Both the position numbers and the translations under genes were made by a program. The notes beneath the pieces were generated by a model. That model saw nothing but the letters and a program-made list of their open reading frames with translations. It ran no database searches and had not been told where the DNA came from. Of a stretch of DNA of 5,581 bases, positions 1-4,387 are shown piece after piece. The DNA is from an uncultured Bacteroides sp. (GTDB taxonomy: Bacteria > Bacteroidota > Bacteroidia > Bacteroidales > Bacteroidaceae): assembly GCA_900557355.1 (NCBI GenBank), contig USSR01000476.1, forward strand, positions 1 through 5,581. Reading direction: 5' to 3'. The first letter of the stretch is position 1. Each line of letters begins with the position of its first letter.

Positions 1-919
1 AACAGGTGGTAAATCCAGTGGAAGCAGTATGGGAGCATTGGCAGCTATGGCAGGTATCAATTTGGGGGCTTCCAGTGGTGAAGATGCTCTTTCACCGGAA
101 CTTTATCCTGATATTGTAAATTCCACCCCCTTTCTGATTGAACTTTTTGATGTAAAGGTGAAGGATCAGGAAGGCAAGATTGATACGACGCTTTATGCCT
201 ACTTGGAAAAGCATCAGCGTGGACCTTGGTGGGGAGCTATTACTTCGGCTCCTTTTAGAGCATTGGGTTGGGTGGTGTCCTTATTTAAAGATAAAGAAGA
301 GGAAAGAGGCGAAACAGCTAAAACCGATCCTTTCAAACTGACTAGGGGAGAAGCTGCAATTGCAGGTGCGTTAAGCGGACGTATTGCAGTATCTGTGGAA
401 AAGAAAACGGGTGTTACGACTTTGTCGGTTACCATGCAAGACCCTTTGATTTCAGCTTCATTGACAGATACGGTAATGCGTTGTCTGCAGAACTATATTA
501 CAGATTATCGAACCAATAAGGCACGTCATGATTTGGCTTTTACCGAGAAACTATATAAAGAGGCTAAAGATAATTATACGTCTGCACAATCAAAGTATGC
601 ATCTTTTGTTGATGCCAATCAGAATATAATTCTATTAAGTTTTCGTGCTGAGCAGGAGCGTTTGCAGAATGAAATGAATTTGGCATATAATATATATACT
701 CAGGTTGCTCAACAATTACAGATGGCTAAGGCTAAGGTGCAAGAAATTACTCCGGTATATACAGTTGTACAGCCGGCAACGGTGCCTTTACGGCCGGCTA
801 AACCCAATAAAATGATGATTCTCATAGGCTTTGTGTTCTTAGCAGGAGTAGGCAGTGTAGGTTGGATCTTATTTGTGAAGGATTTATTAAAAGGATGGAA
901 AAAGCAAACAACAATATGA
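1..919 (+). CDS. Wzz-type polysaccharide chain-length determinant, 5'-truncated by the window edge
   Basis: Inner-membrane polysaccharide co-polymerase family that sets the length of O-antigen, capsule or exopolysaccharide chains made by a Wzy polymerase. The frame is already open at base 2, ahead of the first ATG at 29, so the real start and the first transmembrane helix lie outside the window. About 305 codons are visible. Counting from the ATG at 29, there is a periplasmic part with a serine/glycine/alanine-rich opening and the conserved-looking SPELYPDIVNSTPF (22-35). A long helical, probably coiled-coil stretch spans about 165-240. A proline-rich segment follows (PATVPLRPAKP, 249-259), then a C-terminal transmembrane helix (about 262-283) and a short basic cytoplasmic tail ending KGWKKQ. 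The proline-rich segment directly before the second helix is typical of Wzz. The stop overlaps the next gene's likely start. The polysaccharide served cannot be told from this fragment. Confidence 0.9.
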   Translation, partial: TGGKSSGSSMGALAAMAGINLGASSGEDALSPELYPDIVNSTPFLIELFDVKVKDQEGKIDTTLYAYLEKHQRGPWWGAITSAPFRALGWVVSLFKDKEEERGETAKTDPFKLTRGEAAIAGALSGRIAVSVEKKTGVTTLSVTMQDPLISASLTDTVMRCLQNYITDYRTNKARHDLAFTEKLYKEAKDNYTSAQSKYASFVDANQNIILLSFRAEQERLQNEMNLAYNIYTQVAQQLQMAKAKVQEITPVYTVVQPATVPLRPAKPNKMMILIGFVFLAGVGSVGWILFVKDLLKGWKKQTTI

Positions 920-1242
920 TGATGGATGAAAATGCGCGTTGCTGGTATATCTTGTATACAGCCCCAAGATTGGAGCGTAAATTGATGCAGCTTTTAACTG
1001 TTGCAGGGTTTAAGACTTATTGTCCTATGCAAACAATATATATTAACTGGAATGGGAAAATGAAGGAATTTGTAGTTCCTTTTTTCTCAGGTTGTGTTTT
1101 TGTAGAAGGAGATTTGAAGGATATAGCTCCTGTTGTAGCATCTCAGGAAGCCGCTTTTTTAGTGGGTACTGATGGCAAAGAACTTTCTATTGTATCAAAT
1201 AAAGCAAACCTTTTAAGTAAGTTTGCTCAATTGTTGAAGTAA
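916..1242 (+). CDS. Short NusG/UpxY-like protein containing only the NGN domain
   Basis: The roughly 108-residue product resembles the N-terminal domain of NusG-type elongation factors. WYILYTAPRLERK lies at the N-terminus, then a cysteine-proline turn (TYCPM), a tryptophan strand (INWNGKMKEF), and VPFFSGCVFV, which matches the P-F-F/P-G-Y-V-F-V core of NusG/RfaH/UpxY. It ends where the NGN domain normally ends, and there is no KOW domain. Bacteroides UpxY proteins and NusG are about 170-180 residues. UpxY proteins are antiterminators usually encoded first in capsule operons, whereas this gene is near the operon's 3' end. I prefer the ATG at 916 because it forms an ATGA overlap with the wzz stop and leaves the usual 8-9 residues before WY. 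ATG 895, 919 and 922 are alternatives. The NGN domain binds RNA polymerase in the family, but antitermination by this short form is inference. Confidence 0.8.
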   Translation: MMMDENARCWYILYTAPRLERKLMQLLTVAGFKTYCPMQTIYINWNGKMKEFVVPFFSGCVFVEGDLKDIAPVVASQEAAFLVGTDGKELSIVSNKANLLSKFAQLLK

Positions 1243-1703
1243 TGATGAAGCTGATTTCAGAAGAATTATTGGACGGGGTAACTCATGATGCTCAGGAGAA
1301 TTCTCGTTTACGAATGAATTATAATTTTCATGAGTCTTTAGATGCACCTATTCACCGTCTTCTTAATGCCATGGAGCCGGGAACTTATCTCCCTCCTCAC
1401 CGTCATGTAGATAAGGAAGAAACTTATATTGTTCTGCGCGGAAGTCTGATAGCGTTTTTCTATGATGATATGGGCAATGTGACGGAAAAAGTTAATCTGA
1501 ATCCATCAGCTGGAATGTATGGAGTGGAAATTCCTTCCGGTACCTGGCATAGTATTGTAGTTTTAGAGTCTGGTACTGTTATCTTTGAAATAAAAAGTGG
1601 CCCTTATAAGCCACTTCCACCAGAAGATGTTGCGCCATGGGCACCTGCACCTTCCGATGTGGAAGGCGCGGCTATATTTATGAAACGAATGTTGGAGGTC
1701 TAG
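1242..1703 (+). CDS. wbuC: WbuC-family cupin-fold protein
   Basis: A 153-residue single-domain cupin. The first cupin motif is nearly perfect: G47, then H53 and H55 (PPHRH), E60, and G67 (VLRG). The second motif is IPSGTWH with H103. H53, H55, E60 and H103 would form the metal site. The C-terminal stretch GPYKPLPPEDVAPWAPAP, with its APWAP motif, resembles the WbuC family found in O-antigen and other polysaccharide clusters. The biochemical role of WbuC is not established to my knowledge; sugar-nucleotide or glycan modification is inferred from context. The start overlaps the preceding stop (TAATG), implying coupled translation. A second ATG at 1245 is equally possible. The last codons form one arm of an inverted repeat, and the TAG overlaps the stop of the convergent ROK gene. 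Family call is firm, function is not. Confidence 0.88.
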   Translation: MMKLISEELLDGVTHDAQENSRLRMNYNFHESLDAPIHRLLNAMEPGTYLPPHRHVDKEETYIVLRGSLIAFFYDDMGNVTEKVNLNPSAGMYGVEIPSGTWHSIVVLESGTVIFEIKSGPYKPLPPEDVAPWAPAPSDVEGAAIFMKRMLEV

Positions 1704-1723
1704 TTTGTACCTTCAAACATTCG
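1686..1723. repeat. Imperfect inverted repeat (14-pair hairpin) spanning two convergent stop codons
   Basis: The left arm at 1686-1699 (CGAATGTTGGAGGT) can pair with the right arm at 1709-1723 (ACCTTCAAACATTCG). This gives 14 pairs, one of them a G-U wobble (1695/1713), with one bulged A and a 9-nt loop (1700-1708) that contains CTAG. In the - strand transcript the wobble becomes an A-C mismatch, so the hairpin is stronger in the + transcript. No U-tract follows on the + side. On the - side the next bases are TTTCATAAAT, only weakly U-rich. It could terminate or stabilise the 3' ends of both convergent mRNAs, but it is not a canonical intrinsic terminator. Confidence 0.6.
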
Positions 1724-2911
1724 ACTTCGTGCTAACATGCATGCCCCAACAATACCCGCCTTGTCTTTTAACTTAGAGGCTGTAATGACTGAGTCTTTAT
1801 TGACGAGGTTTAGAGAATACTTTCGTACTGCTGTTCTGATGGGTTGGGTAATGTAATCTTCAGTCAGAGATAATGTTCCTCCGATTATTACTAATTCGGG
1901 ATTGAAGATATTTATAAGTCCTGCTATTTGTTTACCTAATTTTTGCCCTATCTCTTCTACAATTTCAATACATAAGAGGTCTTCTTTATTCACCGCAGCT
2001 ATAATTTCATCCAGTGTTATTGGAGTTTCCATATTTACCCGGTTGGATAAAATAGAATTTTCTCCTTTTAGTATCCGTTCCAGCAGAGTACGATGTAATG
2101 CAGATCCGGAAGCTTCTGTTTCCAAACAACCTTTTTTGCCACAATGGCAAATAATCTCATTGTCAAATGTATTCACATGTCCAAACTCTCCGGAAAATCC
2201 TGACTTTCCTTTATAAATTTTTCCGTCTATAATGATTCCGATTCCTAATCCCCAGCTGATATTAACAAAAATAATATCTTTCTCTCCTTTTACACATCCT
2301 TGCATATATTCTCCGTATGTCATGGCTCGTGTATCATTATCAATCGTTACAGGATAACCGAGTCTTTCACTTAATACATCTGCGAGGGGACGTTCTTCAA
2401 AATTAAATTGACTGAAGCTATATCCTGATTCGGGATTTACTCTTCCCGATACGTTTACATTAATATTCAATATCTTTTCCGTATCTATCGGGAGTTTTTT
2501 TATGAAATTGAGAATCAGATTGCAAAGTTCGTTCATTCCCTCTAAGGAGTTTTCAAAATTATAAGGTATATCCATTTTAAGTTCTACCATATCGCCTTTG
2601 AAATTTATTAATCCGATATTGATAGAGAATTTCTTTATGTCTACTCCTATGAAATAGCCTGATTTGGGGTTTAGTCCATATAAATTAGGATGTCTTCCTC
2701 CGCTCGTTTCCAGTTTGCCATAATCGTTTATGTATTCTTCGTCATACATTTCTCCAATTAGCTTAGTAACTGTAGGAATACTTAAATCCAGTTCTTTTGA
2801 AAGATCAGGAATTGTCGAACTACCATTATATATATAATAGGTAATAATCCTTTTTTTTATGAGGGCATTTTTAGACCCCATTTCTATTTCTTTTAAAAAT
2901 TGCTGATACAT
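1700..2911 (-). CDS. ROK-family transcriptional repressor (NagC/XylR type)
   Basis: A 403-residue protein with the two-part architecture of ROK repressors. A winged helix-turn-helix (about 18-78: STIPDLSKELDLSIPTVTKLIGEM, wing TSGGRHPNLYGL) precedes a ROK sugar-kinase-like domain. In that domain, N192-D193 (TIDNDTRA) and E242..H245 (GEFGH) resemble the sugar-binding residues. H245, C255, C257 and C262 (CHCGKKGCLE) form the family zinc site, and VIIGG (341-345) is also present. The first phosphate loop reads GVDIKKFS instead of D-x-G-G-T, so sugar-kinase activity is unlikely and a sensor/repressor role fits. Start ATG 2911 follows a 20-nt A-rich leader without Shine-Dalgarno; M11 (base 2881) is an alternative. 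The gene is divergent from the DUF4434-transporter operon, which it probably represses until a sugar binds. Its stop overlaps that of the convergent cupin gene by 4 bp. Confidence 0.93.
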   Translation of the reverse strand: MYQQFLKEIEMGSKNALIKKRIITYYIYNGSSTIPDLSKELDLSIPTVTKLIGEMYDEEYINDYGKLETSGGRHPNLYGLNPKSGYFIGVDIKKFSINIGLINFKGDMVELKMDIPYNFENSLEGMNELCNLILNFIKKLPIDTEKILNINVNVSGRVNPESGYSFSQFNFEERPLADVLSERLGYPVTIDNDTRAMTYGEYMQGCVKGEKDIIFVNISWGLGIGIIIDGKIYKGKSGFSGEFGHVNTFDNEIICHCGKKGCLETEASGSALHRTLLERILKGENSILSNRVNMETPITLDEIIAAVNKEDLLCIEIVEEIGQKLGKQIAGLINIFNPELVIIGGTLSLTEDYITQPIRTAVRKYSLNLVNKDSVITASKLKDKAGIVGACMLARSRMFEGTN

Positions 2912-2938
2912 ATTTCTTGTTGATTTTATTATTTACTA

Positions 2939-2969
2939 CAAAGATAATTAATATATTTATTAACTTCAA
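2939..2969 (-). promoter_or_regulatory. Predicted Bacteroides-type promoter of the ROK gene
   Basis: Read on the - strand, TTG (2969-2967), a 20-bp spacer and TATCTTTG (2946-2939) match the Bacteroides -33/-7 consensus (TTG and TAnnTTTG). Transcription would start around 2932, giving a leader of about 20 nt before the ATG at 2911. It is the only full match to TAnnTTTG I found on this strand of the intergenic region. Confidence 0.65.
2948..2963. promoter_or_regulatory. Palindrome within the ROK promoter spacer (possible autoregulatory operator)
   Basis: TTAATA-N4-TATTAA is a perfect 6-bp inverted repeat. It sits wholly between the -33 and -7 elements of the predicted ROK promoter, where a bound repressor would block RNA polymerase. 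It is short and AT-only, in DNA where such palindromes arise by chance, so the call rests mainly on its position. Confidence 0.3.
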
Positions 2970-3143
2970 CCTTTTGTAATGGAAAAGAAAGCATTGTTTT
3001 TTTTGATTCAAATTCATGCTTAGTATATTAAGCTTTATTTCACTTCAAATTTTATATTTAGTTCGTATTCATTTCTCTTTTTTCTTTATTAAAAGTTAAA
3101 AATGAAGCCCATTTTAATTAAATACCAATGTAAGTAGGATTTT

Positions 3144-3165
3144 GATAATAAAATAATTTATTATC
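3144..3165. promoter_or_regulatory. 22-bp palindrome just upstream of the operon promoter (candidate ROK operator)
   Basis: GATAATAAA-N4-TTTATTATC is a perfect 9-bp inverted repeat ending 2 bp before the -33 TTG of the rightward promoter. It is the longest perfect inverted repeat I found in the intergenic region. Known ROK repressors of the NagC/Mlc type bind AT-rich dyads with TTATTT/AAATAA-like arms, and the size and position here fit that. Assigning it to this ROK protein is inference. Confidence 0.45.
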
Positions 3166-3167
3166 TA

Positions 3168-3197
3168 TTGTTTATTTAATAAATATATCTATATTTG
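3168..3197 (+). promoter_or_regulatory. Predicted Bacteroides-type promoter of the DUF4434-transporter operon
   Basis: TTG at 3168-3170, a 19-bp spacer and TATATTTG at 3190-3197 match the Bacteroides -33/-7 consensus at normal spacing. Transcription would start near 3203, giving a leader of about 88 nt before the ATG at 3291. Confidence 0.7.
3171..3183. promoter_or_regulatory. Short palindrome inside the operon promoter spacer
   Basis: TTTATT-T-AATAAA is a 6-1-6 dyad lying between the -33 and -7 elements. Its arms use the same TTTATT/AATAAA words as the larger palindrome at 3144-3165, though in the opposite order. A second repressor contact is possible. The low complexity makes chance a real alternative. 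Confidence 0.28.
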
Positions 3198-3202
3198 CAT
3201 CG

Positions 3203-3237
3203 TGTTATAAAGAAGAAACGCTTTATAATAATAAAGC
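3203..3237 (+). promoter_or_regulatory. Leader with two mutually exclusive hairpins at the predicted transcript 5' end
   Basis: Hairpin A pairs TTATAAAG (3205-3212) with CTTTATAA (3221-3228) around an 8-nt loop, extendable by a G-U and a U-A pair (3203-3230). Hairpin B pairs GCTTTAT (3220-3226) with ATAAAGC (3231-3237) around a 4-nt loop. They share 3220-3230, so only one can form at a time. Being at the predicted +1, the repeats could protect the mRNA 5' end, act as a DNA operator, or form a simple switch. The stems are AU-rich and individually weak. Confidence 0.4.
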
Positions 3238-3290
3238 TTAAACACAGGATTCAATAGGTTAACATATATAATATACAAAAAAGGAATACT

Positions 3291-4385
3291 ATGAAAGCAA
3301 GTAACCGCAGGGAATTTTTAAAGAAAGTCGCTTTAACAGGAGCTTCCGCTTTGGTAGCTCCTGGACTTCTGGCCACTGAAGCAATGGAGGATACTTTATT
3401 GGCTTCAATACAGAAAAACGATGCTGATCGGCTTATTATTCCTAAAGAGAATGGTTTAAAGATTACCGGGACCTTTTTAGACGAAATATCACATGATATC
3501 CCTCATCAAAATTGGGGCGAAAAAGAATGGGAACAGGATTTTCGTTATATGAAAAGTATTGGAATTGATACTGTTATCATGATCCGTTCCGGTTATCGTA
3601 AGTTTGTTACCTATCCTTCTAAATATTTATTGGGTAGAGGATGTTATATGCCCTCTGTTGATTTAGTAGACATGTACTTTCGCTTAGCGGAGAAATATCA
3701 GATGAAGTTTTATTTTGGTCTGTATGATTCCGGAAAATATTGGGATACGGGTGATTTATCATGGGAGATTGAAGATAACAAATATGTGATTGATGAGGTC
3801 TGGAAATTGTATGGTGAAAAATATAAGAGTTTTGGTGGTTGGTATATAAGTGGCGAGATCAGTCGTAAAACCAAGGGAGCTATTGACGCTTTTCGTGCAA
3901 TGGGAAAACAGTGTAAGGATGTGTCTGGTGGTTTGCCAACTTTTATTTCTCCTTGGATTGATGGAAAGAAGGCTGTGATGGGAACTGATAAGTTAACTAA
4001 GGAAGACGCTGTTTCAGTTCAGGAACACGAAAGAGAGTGGAATGAAATATTCGATGGAATTCATGAAGTGGTTGATGCGTGTGCTTTTCAAGATGGGCAC
4101 ATTGATTATGATGAATTAGATGCCTTCTTTACGGTAAATAAAAAGCTGGCAGATAAATATGGAATGAAATGCTGGACGAATGCAGAGACATTCGATCGTG
4201 ATATGCCTATAAATTTCTTGCCGATCAAGTTTGATAAGCTTAGAATGAAATTGGAAGCTGCAAAACGGGCCGGTTATGATAAGGCCATAACTTTTGAATT
4301 TTCTCACTTTATGAGTCCACAATCAGCTTACTTGCAGGCGGGACACTTGTATGATAGATATAAAGAATACTTTAATATAAAATAG
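3291..4385 (+). CDS. DUF4434-type exported protein, putative TIM-barrel glycoside-hydrolase-like
   Basis: A 364-residue protein. The N-terminus NRREFLKK (5-12), followed by the hydrophobic segment VALTGASALVAPGLLA, is a twin-arginine-type signal with no lipobox cysteine, so export to the periplasm is likely. The mature part starts ITGTFLDEISHDIPHQNWGEKEWEQDF (58-84) and continues GIDTVIMIRSGY. This resembles the DUF4434 family, whose fold is related to glycoside-hydrolase TIM barrels. Acidic residues at apparent strand ends, E189 (GWYISGE) and E299 (CWTNAE), could be a catalytic pair by analogy with such barrels. D268 (FQDGH) and E336 (FEFSHF) are further candidates. No enzymatic activity can be assigned. 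AAGGA at 3281-3285, 5 nt before the ATG, supports the start. The stop lies 2 bp before the transporter start, so the two are one operon facing away from the ROK repressor. Confidence 0.85.
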   Translation: MKASNRREFLKKVALTGASALVAPGLLATEAMEDTLLASIQKNDADRLIIPKENGLKITGTFLDEISHDIPHQNWGEKEWEQDFRYMKSIGIDTVIMIRSGYRKFVTYPSKYLLGRGCYMPSVDLVDMYFRLAEKYQMKFYFGLYDSGKYWDTGDLSWEIEDNKYVIDEVWKLYGEKYKSFGGWYISGEISRKTKGAIDAFRAMGKQCKDVSGGLPTFISPWIDGKKAVMGTDKLTKEDAVSVQEHEREWNEIFDGIHEVVDACAFQDGHIDYDELDAFFTVNKKLADKYGMKCWTNAETFDRDMPINFLPIKFDKLRMKLEAAKRAGYDKAITFEFSHFMSPQSAYLQAGHLYDRYKEYFNIK

Positions 4386-4387
4386 AA

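Larger units (their letters stand above)
2912..3290. other. Divergent regulatory intergenic region, no gene seen
   Basis: This 379-bp, very AT-rich stretch separates the ROK gene from the DUF4434 gene. It contains one promoter facing each way, palindromes at 2948-2963, 3144-3165 and 3171-3183, and an inverted-repeat leader at 3203-3237. Between about 2970 and 3140 there are T-runs and scattered TTCAA words, and I see no convincing ORF, tRNA or promoter there. The size leaves room for an additional activator site or a small RNA, but nothing in the sequence demonstrates one. Confidence 0.7.

Noticed and set aside
214..435. Open frame on the - strand (73 codons)
   Set aside because: Antisense to the well-supported wzz frame, with a low-complexity product and no recognisable domain.
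862..894. TTG start extending the NGN protein by 11-18 residues upstream
   Set aside because: It would overlap wzz by nearly 60 bp and add residues unlike the NGN family before WY. ATG codons at 895 and 916 fit better.
1686..1723. Calling the junction hairpin a standard Rho-independent terminator
   Set aside because: No U-tract follows on the + side and only a weak one on the - side. Listed as an inverted repeat instead.
1902..2216. Open frame on the + strand (104 codons)
   Set aside because: Antisense shadow of the ROK domain, serine/isoleucine-rich with no family resemblance.
2989..3021. Inverted repeat AAGCAT...ATGCTT with a 21-nt spacer including a T-run
   Set aside because: Only 6 bp with a long loop in AT-rich DNA, and not placed relative to either promoter or a gene end. 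Too weak to call a terminator or operator.
4116..4322. Open frame on the - strand (68 codons)
   Set aside because: Antisense to the DUF4434 gene, with no promoter or domain.
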